Notes: generated from the letters alone by a model not told the origin. Shown: positions 1 through 7,574, counted from the stretch's first letter. The stretch: DNA of 14,378 nucleotides from Myxococcales bacterium (GCA_020430675.1 JAGQJJ010000032.1:1-14378), one strand, 5' to 3'. A program made the numbers and translations.

Positions 1-595
1 CGGCCTCGTGGCCGCGGGTGGGGGTGGCCTCGACCGCCCAGGTCAGCGGCGCGCGGCGGGCGAGCGGATCGTCGGCGGGCAGCACCGCGGCGCGGAAGGC
101 AAAGCGCCGGTGCACCCGGCCGCCGCCGGCGCGCTCGTCGGGGCCGCGCACCAAGAGCAGCGTGGCCGCCGCCTTGCGGGCCAGCCGCTGCAGGCGCACG
201 CCCAGGGTGCCATCGAGCGGCGGCGCGCCGTCGAGCACCACCAGGCCGAAGCAGCCGGTGCGCAGGGTGACCTCGGCGCAGAACGCGCCCTCGTCGCGAC
301 AAGGCGGGCGCAGCACCCAGAGCGGGCCGGGCGCGTCTTCGACCCAATCGGCGGCGAGCAGCTCGGCTCCGGCGTCGACGATCGCCACGCCCACGCCCTG
401 CCGGCGCGCCGACGAGACCAGCGCCCGCAAGAGCCCGGTCTTGCCGCATGAGGGCGCGCCCACCCACTCGACGCACTGCCCGCTTTGCAAACCTTCGACG
501 CCAAAAAGCGCGTCGAGGCTGCGCACCCCGGACCAGAGCGTTCGCTGAATCGGTGCCGGCGTCCCAACGGCCCGAAGCTGCTCAATGCTGAACAT
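1..595 (-). CDS. ImuA-like RecA-fold ATPase, SOS mutagenesis (partial, C-terminus off the left edge)
   Basis: Reading the minus strand from an ATG at 595 gives 198 open codons that continue past base 1. The protein has a Walker A motif GAPSCGKT at residues 46-53 and a Walker B-like stretch FGLVVLD at 116-122. A 'SGVRSLDALF' lead-in and later LVRGPDE/RRFAF segments fit the RecA/ImuA (SulA-like) fold. In the ImuA-ImuB-DnaE2 mutasome, ImuA supports error-prone translesion synthesis; ImuB or DnaE2 would be expected further left, outside this window. No Shine-Dalgarno sequence precedes the ATG, but a promoter (604-632) and a LexA-like box (587-603) sit directly on it, so the mRNA may be leaderless. 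The longest minus-strand ATG-initiated reading frame here (from 684) is a different frame with a Cys/Arg/Trp-rich, unlikely translation. The alternative is another RecA paralog or a KaiC-like ATPase; ImuA is favoured by size, motif spacing and the SOS-type control region. Confidence 0.72.
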   Translation of the reverse strand, partial: MFSIEQLRAVGTPAPIQRTLWSGVRSLDALFGVEGLQSGQCVEWVGAPSCGKTGLLRALVSSARRQGVGVAIVDAGAELLAADWVEDAPGPLWVLRPPCRDEGAFCAEVTLRTGCFGLVVLDGAPPLDGTLGVRLQRLARKAAATLLLVRGPDERAGGGRVHRRFAFRAAVLPADDPLARRAPLTWAVEATPTRGHEA

Positions 596-603
596 ATGAG
601 CAG
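587..603 (-). promoter_or_regulatory. LexA-like SOS box overlapping the ImuA-like start
   Basis: The minus strand reads CTGCTCATATGTTCAGC. Compared with the Myxococcus xanthus LexA motif as I recall it (CTRHAMRYBYGTTCAGS), 15 of 17 positions agree, including the whole GTTCAGS end. It lies immediately after the predicted -10 and covers the predicted transcription start and the ATG, a position where a bound repressor would block transcription. The function is inferred from the match and its position. Confidence 0.45.
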
Positions 604-632
604 AGTATTTCGCGTCATCGCCTGCGCCTCAA
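604..632 (-). promoter_or_regulatory. Sigma70-type promoter of the ImuA-like gene
   Basis: On the minus strand TTGAGG (632-627) is followed after exactly 17 nt by AATACT (609-604). Each element matches the sigma70 consensus at 4 of 6 positions. The expected transcription start, about 7 nt downstream, falls at 596-598, next to the ATG at 595, which explains the missing ribosome binding site. Confidence 0.45.
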
Positions 633-918
633 TGGCGAGCAGCGGTCTGCTGACACCCCGGCCCCACTTGCTGACGCCGCGCAAGCGTCGGCGTCTTGAC
701 TGATGACCCCAAAGCGACGGCGCGATGCGGTGTCTTGTGGGCTTCCTGACGCGGCGGCGTCGGCGCTGCTGCCGATCATTGCTGCCGCGCGCGAGGACGA
801 AGACGTCACATCATGGAAACAGGGCGCTGAACGCACGATTTCGTGACATGACACCCAGCGCCGTTGCCGATCCGCTACCCTCAGGCCACGAATTCGAGAG
901 GAATGAGCGGTTTGGGTG
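633..918. other. Intergenic stretch, no convincing gene
   Basis: Short frames exist on both strands (for example a minus frame at 615-854 rich in Ser/Ala/Arg, and a plus frame at 725-973 with poly-Arg), but none has a ribosome site or a protein-like composition. One hairpin is visible: GACGCCG (673-679) pairs with CGGCGTC (689-695) around a 9-nt loop. A weaker CACGA/TCGTG repeat lies at 834-845. Base composition falls towards 820-960, as expected of a regulatory region. A small RNA cannot be excluded, but nothing supports one. Confidence 0.4.
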
Positions 919-960
919 GGTGCAAAACTTGCAAATTAACCGGGCGTTTCAAAGTATAAA
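919..960 (+). promoter_or_regulatory. Promoter region of the receiver gene, with an inverted repeat
   Basis: Two promoter readings overlap. TATAAA at 955-960 is a good -10 whose start near 967 would leave a short leader carrying GAGG (972-975), but its -35 (TTGCAA at 929-934) is 20 nt away. Alternatively GG (919-920) and GC (931-932) are 10 nt apart with an intact TTGCA, as in sigma54 -24/-12 promoters, although the -24 half is poor. A perfect inverted repeat TGCAA-AAC-TTGCA (921-933) covers both and may be an operator. Confidence 0.35.
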
Positions 961-982
961 AACAGCAATGTGAGGAATGATC

Positions 983-1387
983 ATGTCGCACGTTCTGATT
1001 GCTGATGATCATCCAATCTGCCGGCGCGTGCTCAGCCGGCTTCTCCGCAAGCGTGGCCTGCGCGTGACCGAAGCCCGAGACGGCCTCGAGACCCTCAACC
1101 TCACCCGGGCGACAAGGCCCGACCTCATCTTGATGGACATCTCGATGCCGCACCTCGACGGCCTCACCTGCTGTCGAGTGCTCAAGTCCGACCCCGAGAC
1201 CGCGGACATCCCCATCATCGCGATCACCGGACACCCGCCGCACGAGATGTATGACGCCGCGCGCGCGGCCGGGTGCATCGGCTGCCTGCCCAAGCCCGTG
1301 CCGGCCACGCATCTGCTGATGATCATCGCCGCGCTGTTCAACGCCACGCGCCGCGAGTTCAACTCGGATCCGCCGCCCAGTCTCTAG
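983..1387 (+). CDS. Single-domain response regulator (CheY-like receiver)
   Basis: This 134-residue protein is only a receiver domain. The acidic pair is D8-D9, the phosphoacceptor is D52 in LILMDISMP, the switch Thr is T82 and the conserved Lys is K104 in KPV. There is no DNA-binding or enzymatic output domain, so it probably acts by protein contact or in a phosphorelay; no histidine kinase lies in the window to pair it with. I chose ATG at 983 because GAGG (972-975) sits 7 nt upstream. An in-frame ATG at 977 would leave only 1 nt. The last 29 nt overlap the end of hemF on the other strand. The C-terminal tail after the receiver fold is short and Pro/Ser-rich. Confidence 0.9.
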   Translation: MSHVLIADDHPICRRVLSRLLRKRGLRVTEARDGLETLNLTRATRPDLILMDISMPHLDGLTCCRVLKSDPETADIPIIAITGHPPHEMYDAARAAGCIGCLPKPVPATHLLMIIAALFNATRREFNSDPPPSL

Positions 1388-2261
1388 GCACGAGGAACTC
1401 GGCGAGGCGCGCTTCGGCGCCCTCGGGGCGATGGTCGTAGCGGTAATGCACGACCGGCGGCAGCGACATCAGGATCGACTCGATGCGCCCCTTGGTGCGC
1501 AGCCCGAAGATCGTGCCGCGGTCATACATCAGGTTGAACTCGACGTAGCGCCCGCGCCGCCAGCACTGGAACGCGCGCTCGCGCTTGCCGTACGGCTGGT
1601 GCCGCCGCTTCTCGGCGATGGGCAGATACGCTGGCACGAAGGCGTCGCCGGCGCTGCGCACGAAGGCAAACAGCGCTTCGAGGTCGTGGCCCCATTTTTC
1701 GGGCGTCAGGTGGTCGAAGAAGATGCCGCCCACGCCGCGGGGCTCTTCGCGATGCGGCAGGTAGAAGTAGCGGTCGCACCAGGCCTTGAACTCGGGGTGG
1801 AAGCGCGGGTCATGGGCCGCGCAGGCGTCGCGCAAGGTGCGGTGAAAATGCCGCACATCGTCTTCTTCGGGGTAGTAGGGCGTCAGATCGGCCCCGCCGC
1901 CGAACCACTCGGCGCCGCCCTGGGCGATCATGCGGAAGTTGGCGTGCACCGTGGGCACGTAGGGGTTCTGCGGGTGCAGCACCAGGCTGACGCCGGCGGC
2001 CCAGAACCCGGTGCCCTCACCCGGCAGCTGTGCGGCGAAGTCGGCGGGCAGCTCGCCGTGCACCTCGCTGAAGTTGACCCCACCTTTTTCGAGGAAGTCG
2101 CCGCCTTCGAGCACGCGCGAGTCGCCCCCCCCGCCGCCGTCGCGCTTCCAGACGTCGCTGCGAAAGCGCGCGGTGGGCTCAAGGGTCTCAAGCGCGGTGC
2201 AGATGCGATGCTGCAGGTCGCGAAAATAGGCGGCGGCGCGGGCGCGCAGGGGCTCGGTCAT
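1359..2261 (-). CDS. hemF: Oxygen-dependent coproporphyrinogen III oxidase
   Basis: HemF decarboxylates two propionates of coproporphyrinogen III to vinyls using O2, giving protoporphyrinogen IX for heme synthesis in the cytoplasm. The 300 residues match the family length. Visible family blocks are the Gly run and [13 protein letters not shown] (residues 42-70), [15 protein letters not shown] (96-110), [15 protein letters not shown] (120-134), [19 protein letters not shown] (161-179) and [20 protein letters not shown] (235-254). His 96, 106, 140 and 170 align with the conserved histidines of E. coli HemF. I start at ATG 2261 because GGAG (2271-2268) lies 6 nt upstream; in-frame ATGs at 2273 and 2285 have no such site. 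It is divergent from the envelope operon and convergent with the response regulator. An O2-using step indicates at least facultative aerobic life. Confidence 0.97.
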   Translation of the reverse strand: MTEPLRARAAAYFRDLQHRICTALETLEPTARFRSDVWKRDGGGGGDSRVLEGGDFLEKGGVNFSEVHGELPADFAAQLPGEGTGFWAAGVSLVLHPQNPYVPTVHANFRMIAQGGAEWFGGGADLTPYYPEEDDVRHFHRTLRDACAAHDPRFHPEFKAWCDRYFYLPHREEPRGVGGIFFDHLTPEKWGHDLEALFAFVRSAGDAFVPAYLPIAEKRRHQPYGKRERAFQCWRRGRYVEFNLMYDRGTIFGLRTKGRIESILMSLPPVVHYRYDHRPEGAEARLAEFLVPRDWAADPS

Positions 2262-2293
2262 CGGCGGCTCCATCGATCGGCCCATCCGGTTTA

Positions 2294-2306
2294 GCCCGAT
2301 TCGGGC
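2294..2306. promoter_or_regulatory. 13-bp palindrome in the hemF/operon divergent region
   Basis: GCCCGA-T-TCGGGC is a perfect hyphenated inverted repeat in the 101-nt gap between the divergent starts (2261 minus, 2363 plus). It lies 21 nt upstream of the plus-strand -35 and could bind a dimeric regulator acting on both directions. The regulator is unknown, and GC-rich sequence makes short palindromes common. Confidence 0.25.
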
Positions 2307-2326
2307 AAAGGCGCTACCCGGCGGAT

Positions 2327-2356
2327 TTGACCTGCCCCGGCGCCCGGGTCGATAAC
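2327..2356 (+). promoter_or_regulatory. Sigma70-type promoter of the envelope lipoprotein operon
   Basis: TTGACC (2327-2332, 5 of 6 to consensus) and GATAAC (2351-2356, 4 of 6) are 18 nt apart. The predicted start falls at about 2362-2364, on the ATG at 2363, so the first gene may be translated from a leaderless or nearly leaderless message. An AGGGG run only 1 nt from the ATG is too close to act as a normal ribosome site. Confidence 0.45.
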
Positions 2357-2362
2357 AGGGGC

Positions 2363-2995
2363 ATGCGCGCGCTGTTCATCGTCCTGCTCGCCGCCTTTGC
2401 AGGCGGTTGCGGGTTGCTGCTCGACGACCCGGCGCCCTTCCAGGAGGCGCGGAAGGACGCGGCGGTCATCGATATGGCCCCGACACTGCCCGATTTTGCC
2501 ATGGAAGACGCCTTCGTCCTGCGCCCGCGCGACTTCAGCGTCGACGCCGAGCCGGTCGACGCGGGCCCCGCCGACGCCGCACCCTGCCCCGACGCGGGCG
2601 ACGCCGACTGCCCCGACGATCGCTTCTGCGCCGCCGACGGCGACTGCCGCCCCGGCTGCCGATTGCAGCGCGGTGCCTGCCCCGATGGCCCCTGCGACCC
2701 GGTGACCCGCACCTGCGCGCCGCAGCCTTGCGCCATCGACACCGATTGCCCGCACGGCGCGGTCTGCGGCGTGCAATCGACCCCCGACGGTCTGACGCGC
2801 CTCTGCCTGCTCGGCGACCGCGCCCACCGGGCCCGGCCCTGCCTCGTCGACGCCGACTGCGCCACCGCGCTCTGCGTCGAAGGCCGCGTCTGCTTCGCCG
2901 CCTGCGCCGACGACGGCGACTGCGACGGCGCGCCCTGCACCGCCGTCCGCGTCGGCGATCCGCCGGTCGTCCTGCCGACCTGCCTGCCGCCATGA
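2363..2995 (+). CDS. Small Cys-rich lipoprotein
   Basis: The 210-residue precursor begins [16 protein letters not shown], a lipoprotein signal with the lipidated Cys at residue 16. Residues about 17-75 form an acidic Asp/Ala/Pro linker. The rest holds 20 further cysteines, mostly in repeats of the type C-x-x-D-x-D-C-P (ADADC, IDTDC, VDADC, ADDGDC), as seen in many myxobacterial surface lipoproteins. An even number of cysteines suggests disulfide-bonded mini-domains in the periplasm or at the cell surface. Gly at +2 after the lipid Cys does not signal inner-membrane retention. It is the first gene of the run and ends in an ATGA overlap with the next gene, which carries the same repeats. I started at the ATG at 2363 rather than an in-frame 2327 codon because of the signal peptide and the promoter. 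The function is unknown. Confidence 0.82.
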   Translation: MRALFIVLLAAFAGGCGLLLDDPAPFQEARKDAAVIDMAPTLPDFAMEDAFVLRPRDFSVDAEPVDAGPADAAPCPDAGDADCPDDRFCAADGDCRPGCRLQRGACPDGPCDPVTRTCAPQPCAIDTDCPHGAVCGVQSTPDGLTRLCLLGDRAHRARPCLVDADCATALCVEGRVCFAACADDGDCDGAPCTAVRVGDPPVVLPTCLPP

Positions 2996-5460
2996 TCCGG
3001 CGCGCGCTCCCACTGCTGGTCGCGGCGCTGCTCGGCTGCACCCCCGACGCGCCGATCTTCACCGAGGCGCTGCTGCCCGGCGACACCCGCGACCCGCTCG
3101 GCCCGTACGCCGTGTTTGCGCTGACCACCGGCCTCGTCGACCGCGCCGATGTGCGCTGGCAGGTCGGCGACGGCCCCGAGCAATCCGCCAGCCTCGACCG
3201 CGGCGCGGACGGCGCCTGGCGTGGCGAGCTGCCCGGTGCGCCGTTCGGCGCCCAGATCGCCGTCTGGCTCACAGCCCGCGGCGCCGGCGGCGAGACCCGC
3301 TTCCCGCTCGATACCGCCCATCGCTTCGCCGTGCGCCTGCCCGACGCCGCCTGCCTCGTCGACGGCGACTGCCTGCCCGGCGAGATCTGCGACCGCCTGC
3401 GCCTGACCTGCCGCGCGCCCATCGAGCCCTGCGCCGACGACGGCGACTGCCCCATCGACACGTTCTGTCCGCAGCCCGGCGAGCGCTGCCGTTTCCGCCC
3501 GCTGGTCTGCCGCGCCGACACCGACTGCCCGCCTGGCCGCGCCTGCCTCGCCGACGCCTGCGTCGACGCCCCGACCTGCGCCGACGACGCCGACTGCCCG
3601 ACCGGTGCGCGCTGCCTTGATCCGCCCGGCCGCTGCTCGTTTGTCGACGCCTGCCGCGCCGACGCCGACTGCCCGGCCGAGCGCCCGATCTGCCGCGCCG
3701 GACGCTGTGAGGTTGGCGGCCCCGAAGCCTGCGCCGCGCCCTGCGCGCCGGGCACCCGCTGCCTCGCCGAGCAGGCGCGCTGTGTCGCGTGCTTCGCCGA
3801 CGGCCACTGCCCCGGCGGCCACTGCGACCTCGACCGCTTCGTGTGCGCCGACGGCCCGCGCGGTCTGCCCTGCGTGCCGTGCAGCGCCGACCGGCCCTGC
3901 GGCGCCGGCTTCGTCTGCCCCCGGGGGAGCGCCATCTGCCTGCCCGCCTGCCCGCAAGGCGCCTGCCCCGCCGGCTTCGCCTGCCGCGACGGCGCCTGCA
4001 CGCCCGACGATGATGGCCGCTATTGCGGCGGCCTCGACTGCGGCGCCGACGCCGACTGCGAAAGCGGCGTCTGTCGATCGGGCCTGTGCGAACCGCGCCA
4101 GCCCTGCACGGCCGACTTCGACTGCGCCGACGATCGCCAATGCCTCGACGGCACCTGCCGCCCGCGCGACGCCTTCTGCGACCGCGCCCGCGACTGCCCC
4201 GCCGATCGCATCTGCCTCGCCGGCCGCTGCGTCGCCGGATCGCCCGCTGGCGTCTGCGCGCCGTGCGTCGGCCCCGAGGATTGCCAGAGCCCCGCCCTCT
4301 GCGTGGCGACCGACGCCACCGGCCCCCGCTGCGTGGCCCTCTGCGGCGGCGGCGGTTGCCCCGGCGGCCTCGATTGCGTCGAGGTCGACCGCGGCCTCGC
4401 CCTCTGCCTCGACGCCGACCTGCTCTGCGCGCCCGCCCGCTGCGGCGCCGACGCCAACGAACCCAACGAGACCTTCGCCACCGGCACCGAAGTCCAGCTC
4501 GGCCAGCAGGTCGTCGCCCGCATCTGCGCCGCCGACGTCGACGTCTACCTCTTGCCGCAAGGCGCCATCGGCATCATCGAAGCCTCGACCGACGTCGCCC
4601 TGACCCTCACTCTGCGCGACCGCACCGGCGCCGCCTTCCGCCAGATCGCCCTGCCGCCGGGTGGCTCGGCGCGCATCGAGATCGGCGTCGACGCCCGTGC
4701 GATCGAGGCCGCCACCGCCGGCCCCGAAGCCGAATACCGCCTGAGCTTTCAGGCCCCCATCGCCGCCTGCGTCGACGACCGCTTCGAGCCCAATGACCGC
4801 GCCGCCGACGCCACGACGCTCGGCGGCGGCGCCGACATCCGCTGCACGCTCTGCCCGGCTAATATCGACTGGTACTTCATCCGCCGCCCCAACCCGGTCG
4901 GCGGCGAGGTGGTCATCGAGCCCGAAGACGGCGCCCTGATCGACGCCTGGCTGCGCCTCGACGGTGACGACCAGCCCTCGGTGCGCTCGGGAGACGCCAT
5001 GCGGCTCCAGTTCACCGGCGACGTCGCCGACGTGCGCGTCGCCCTGCGCTGCGCCGACTGCCCCGCGGGGCTGCGCTATCACCTGACCACCCAGCTCGGC
5101 GCCGCGATGTGCTTCGACGACCCCATCGAACCCAACGACGCCGCCGAAGACGCCCGCCGCCTCGCGGTGCCCTTCGACCAGAGCGAGCTGGTCGTCTGCG
5201 CCGGCTTCGAGGACTGGTTCATCTTCGCTCGATCCCGCGGCGTCGCCGTGCGGGTACGCGCCGACTTCGTGCATGCCCGCGGCGACATCGACCTGGAGGT
5301 CAGCGCCGCCAACGGCCGCTATCGCGACGACTCGACGGGCGTCAACGACCGCGAAGAGGTCGTCATCCCCGCCGCCGCGCCCACCGGCGATTATCGTGTC
5401 CGCGTCTGGCTCGCCGAGCCCGGCACCAACGAATACCGGCTGCTCGTCGAGCCGCAATGA
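2992..5460 (+). CDS. Large Cys-rich lipoprotein with three PPC-like domains
   Basis: 822 residues. The signal [16 protein letters not shown] has a clear LLGC lipobox (Cys 16). Residues about 20-118 resemble a beta-sandwich. Residues 121-484 contain about 60 cysteines in tandem units of roughly 20-25 residues built on CxxDxDCP (for example CRADTDCPPGRACLADAC). Three C-terminal modules follow, starting near 487, 593 and 707. Each begins with an EPN(E/D) motif and carries an 'xxDW/VYxF/L' core (VDVYLL, IDWYFI, EDWFIF), as in bacterial pre-peptidase C-terminal (PPC) beta domains. The third ends in a typical GDYRVRVWL...YRLLVEP strand pattern. No protease or other catalytic domain is present, so a binding, adhesive or scaffold role at the envelope is likely. 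The start overlaps the previous stop (ATGA), implying translational coupling. A longer plus frame extends upstream from 2407, but it is out of frame with the first lipoprotein and lacks a signal peptide. Confidence 0.88.
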   Translation: MIRRALPLLVAALLGCTPDAPIFTEALLPGDTRDPLGPYAVFALTTGLVDRADVRWQVGDGPEQSASLDRGADGAWRGELPGAPFGAQIAVWLTARGAGGETRFPLDTAHRFAVRLPDAACLVDGDCLPGEICDRLRLTCRAPIEPCADDGDCPIDTFCPQPGERCRFRPLVCRADTDCPPGRACLADACVDAPTCADDADCPTGARCLDPPGRCSFVDACRADADCPAERPICRAGRCEVGGPEACAAPCAPGTRCLAEQARCVACFADGHCPGGHCDLDRFVCADGPRGLPCVPCSADRPCGAGFVCPRGSAICLPACPQGACPAGFACRDGACTPDDDGRYCGGLDCGADADCESGVCRSGLCEPRQPCTADFDCADDRQCLDGTCRPRDAFCDRARDCPADRICLAGRCVAGSPAGVCAPCVGPEDCQSPALCVATDATGPRCVALCGGGGCPGGLDCVEVDRGLALCLDADLLCAPARCGADANEPNETFATGTEVQLGQQVVARICAADVDVYLLPQGAIGIIEASTDVALTLTLRDRTGAAFRQIALPPGGSARIEIGVDARAIEAATAGPEAEYRLSFQAPIAACVDDRFEPNDRAADATTLGGGADIRCTLCPANIDWYFIRRPNPVGGEVVIEPEDGALIDAWLRLDGDDQPSVRSGDAMRLQFTGDVADVRVALRCADCPAGLRYHLTTQLGAAMCFDDPIEPNDAAEDARRLAVPFDQSELVVCAGFEDWFIFARSRGVAVRVRADFVHARGDIDLEVSAANGRYRDDSTGVNDREEVVIPAAAPTGDYRVRVWLAEPGTNEYRLLVEPQ

Positions 5461-5477
5461 CCCGAAGGATCCACCCC

Positions 5478-5906
5478 ATGCGCGCTCTGCTCGTCTTCGC
5501 CCTCGCGCTGCTCGCCGCCCCGGCCCTCGCCGGCCCGCCCGCCACCGTACGCTCGCTCGATCAGGCCCCTGTCCGCGTCGCGCCCCATGGCAAGGCTCGC
5601 GTCCAGGCCCTGGCCCAAGGCAATAACGCCTGGATCGGCCGCCTCACGATGGACGCTGGCGCCAAGGTGCCCCTGCACCGCGACCCCACCGAAGAATATG
5701 TCTTTGTCATCGCGGGCTCTGGCCAGGTCACCATCGACGGCAAGACGTCGCCGGTCGCGCCCGGGACCACCATCTTCATGCCGGTCAACGCCGAGGTCAC
5801 CTTCCAGAACGGCGACGACCCGATGACCGTGATCCAGGTCTTCGCCGGCCCCGGCCCGGCGGCCAAGTACGATGCGTGGCAGCCAGAAACCAAACCCGCC
5901 CCTTGA
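5478..5906 (+). CDS. Secreted small cupin with incomplete metal site
   Basis: 142 residues. MRALLVFALALLAAPALA is a cleavable signal peptide (AxA before Gly 19) without a lipobox, so a soluble periplasmic or secreted protein is expected. Residues 61-80 fit cupin motif 1, G(X)5HXH(X)3-4E(X)6G, except that the second His is Asp 69; His 67 and Glu 73 are kept. Residues 96-111 fit motif 2, G(X)5PXG(X)2H(X)3N, except Gly to Asn 104 and His to Val 107. Two of the four usual metal ligands are therefore changed, and a canonical cupin metal centre is unlikely. Sensing, sugar binding or a structural role are alternatives. ATG 5478 is chosen because GAAGGA (5464-5469) lies 8 nt upstream. An in-frame ATG at 5457 overlaps the previous stop but would put seven extra polar residues before the signal peptide. 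Confidence 0.85.
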   Translation: MRALLVFALALLAAPALAGPPATVRSLDQAPVRVAPHGKARVQALAQGNNAWIGRLTMDAGAKVPLHRDPTEEYVFVIAGSGQVTIDGKTSPVAPGTTIFMPVNAEVTFQNGDDPMTVIQVFAGPGPAAKYDAWQPETKPAP

Positions 5907-5951
5907 CCTGACCCCCTGCGATCGCGCACCCATCTCACCCGGGAGGTGAAG

Positions 5952-7574
5952 ATGAAGACTCGCGCCCTGCCGGTGGCCCTGGCCCTGTTTGCGCTCGCCT
6001 GCCAGAGCGAAGACACCGAGACCCCGGCCCCCACGCCCACGCCTGACGCCGCCGTCGGCGCGCAATGCCCCGAACCCGAGGCGCCCGCGCCCGCCGCGCT
6101 CGACCTGCGGCCCCGCGCGCGCCCCATCGAGTACGTCGGCATGACGCTCACCCGCCCGATCGACCGCGCCGGCTTCCTCGACCTCGCCGAGCCCCTCTTC
6201 GGCGCCGAGGCCGCCGCCGGCCAGGGCCACGAGGCGCTCCTCCTGCAACCGGGCGTGCAGCTCACCGTCGAACCCGACCCGCGCACCGACGAACAGGTCA
6301 TCGTGCGCGTCGACCTCACCTCCAGCCTCGACCCCGAAGACCAGCGCACGATCACCCGCGTGCCGGTCTCGCTGGCCTACGGCGAGCTGTTCATCGAAGC
6401 CGTGCAGGCCGCCATCACCCAATCCGAGCAGCTTCGCGCCCGCGACCCGGGCGATGTGCAGCCCTGGTGGCTCGAATACCGCGCCCGCTCGCCCAACGGC
6501 GGCAGCCTCGACTTCCGCATCGAAGCCACCGCCGCCGACCTGCGCCTCTCGATCACGCTCAACACGCCCAGCACCTCGCTGAGCGACGGCGAGCTGAACA
6601 CCCCGGCCTTTGGCGGCGAGCCCTACGAGACCATCGCCGGCACCGTCTGGTTCGAGCTCGGCCGCGACGAGTTCGACTTCTTCGTCGAGCGCGCCTACGG
6701 CGTCACCGAGAGCGCCGGCCAGAACTTCCGCGACTTCCACCTCAAGCCGCACGAGTGGCTGCGCCTGACCGTCACGCCCAAGCTCGCCGAGGAGCGCATC
6801 GACGTTGCATTTGAGGTCATCACCGAAGACGGCCGCCGCCTGCCCTTCGCCCGCTCGCCGGCCTCGTACGTCGCCGGCGACCTGTTCAAGCAGACGGTGC
6901 TGCGCATGGTCGACAACATGCTCGACCAGGAAGAGGTCGAGCCCGGCTCATCGACGGCCTGGGTCGTGCCGTTCCACTACGACGACCCCCAAGGCGGCGG
7001 CGTCGTGCGCGTCGTCGCCCAAGGAGCGGGCGGCGTCTTCCGCATCGCCTACGCCGTCGAGTCGCCCATCAACCCGTTGCGCCCGGTCGACTTTCTGCCC
7101 TACGCCCAGCGCTTCGAGATCCCCGAAGAGTTCCCCGAGACCGAGACCGACTGCGCCGAGGTCGGCAGCGAAGCCGCGGCCCAGGGCTACTTCACGGTCA
7201 CCTTCGACGCCTCGAGCACCGTGCGCAACAGCCGCAACCTCGAAGCCCCGTTGCGCGGTCCCATCTGGGGCGCGATCTACAAGTCTTCGGACGTCGCGGG
7301 CACCGGCCCCAACGAGGGCGCCCGCCCGGTCGCCGACTTTGCCTTCGAAGACGTCGACCTGACCGACCCCGAGGCGCTCACCGCCTTCCGCATCAACACC
7401 CAGCTCACCGCCGGCACCTACCAGATCCTCGGCTTCATCGACGTCGACGGCAACGCCGACCCGCAAAACCCCGACCCCGATCGCGGCGACCCGGTGACCA
7501 TCCCCATCGGCGACTATGAGCTGAGCTGCGCCGAGCAGCCGGTGCGCGTCGAGTTCGCCATCCTGCGGCCCTGA
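5952..7574 (+). CDS. Lipoprotein of unknown family
   Basis: 540 residues from ATG 5952, with GGAGG (5942-5946) 5 nt upstream. MKTRALPVALALFALAC gives a lipid-attachment Cys at residue 17, followed by a Thr/Pro/Glu linker to about residue 45. The body is acidic and beta-rich, with few cysteines and no heme motif. A block around residues 400-540 contains GPIWGAIYKSSDVAGTGPNEGA and, at 497-503, DVDGNAD inside GFIDVDGNADPQNPDPDRGD, a D-x-D-x-N-x-D loop of the kind that can bind calcium. I do not recognise the family. It does not carry the four-Cys pattern I would expect of MbnP-type partners of MauG-like enzymes. Its place just before two di-heme lipoproteins makes it a candidate partner or substrate of them; that is inference. 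It abuts the next gene exactly (TGAATG). Confidence 0.85.
   Translation: MKTRALPVALALFALACQSEDTETPAPTPTPDAAVGAQCPEPEAPAPAALDLRPRARPIEYVGMTLTRPIDRAGFLDLAEPLFGAEAAAGQGHEALLLQPGVQLTVEPDPRTDEQVIVRVDLTSSLDPEDQRTITRVPVSLAYGELFIEAVQAAITQSEQLRARDPGDVQPWWLEYRARSPNGGSLDFRIEATAADLRLSITLNTPSTSLSDGELNTPAFGGEPYETIAGTVWFELGRDEFDFFVERAYGVTESAGQNFRDFHLKPHEWLRLTVTPKLAEERIDVAFEVITEDGRRLPFARSPASYVAGDLFKQTVLRMVDNMLDQEEVEPGSSTAWVVPFHYDDPQGGGVVRVVAQGAGGVFRIAYAVESPINPLRPVDFLPYAQRFEIPEEFPETETDCAEVGSEAAAQGYFTVTFDASSTVRNSRNLEAPLRGPIWGAIYKSSDVAGTGPNEGARPVADFAFEDVDLTDPEALTAFRINTQLTAGTYQILGFIDVDGNADPQNPDPDRGDPVTIPIGDYELSCAEQPVRVEFAILRP

Noticed and set aside
43..684. 213-codon minus-strand frame near the left edge
   Set aside because: The Cys/Arg/Trp/Ser-rich translation is unlikely. 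Another minus frame starting at 595 gives an ImuA-like protein with Walker motifs and a matching control region.
615..973. Small open frames (615-854 minus, 725-973 plus) as hidden genes
   Set aside because: No ribosome binding site, biased Ser/Ala/Arg composition, and overlap with promoter-like sequence.
3340..4450. Regular DNA repeats (gccgacgccgactgc-like) as a CRISPR or minisatellite
   Set aside because: They are in frame, irregularly spaced and encode the CxxDxDC protein units, so they are coding repeats.
2314..5457. 1047-codon open frame on the minus strand opposite the Cys-rich lipoprotein
   Set aside because: Its Gly/Ala/Val/Asp low-complexity translation is what the antisense of GCC/GAC/TGC-rich codons gives; it has no ribosome site or domain, while the plus strand shows clear signal peptides and domains.
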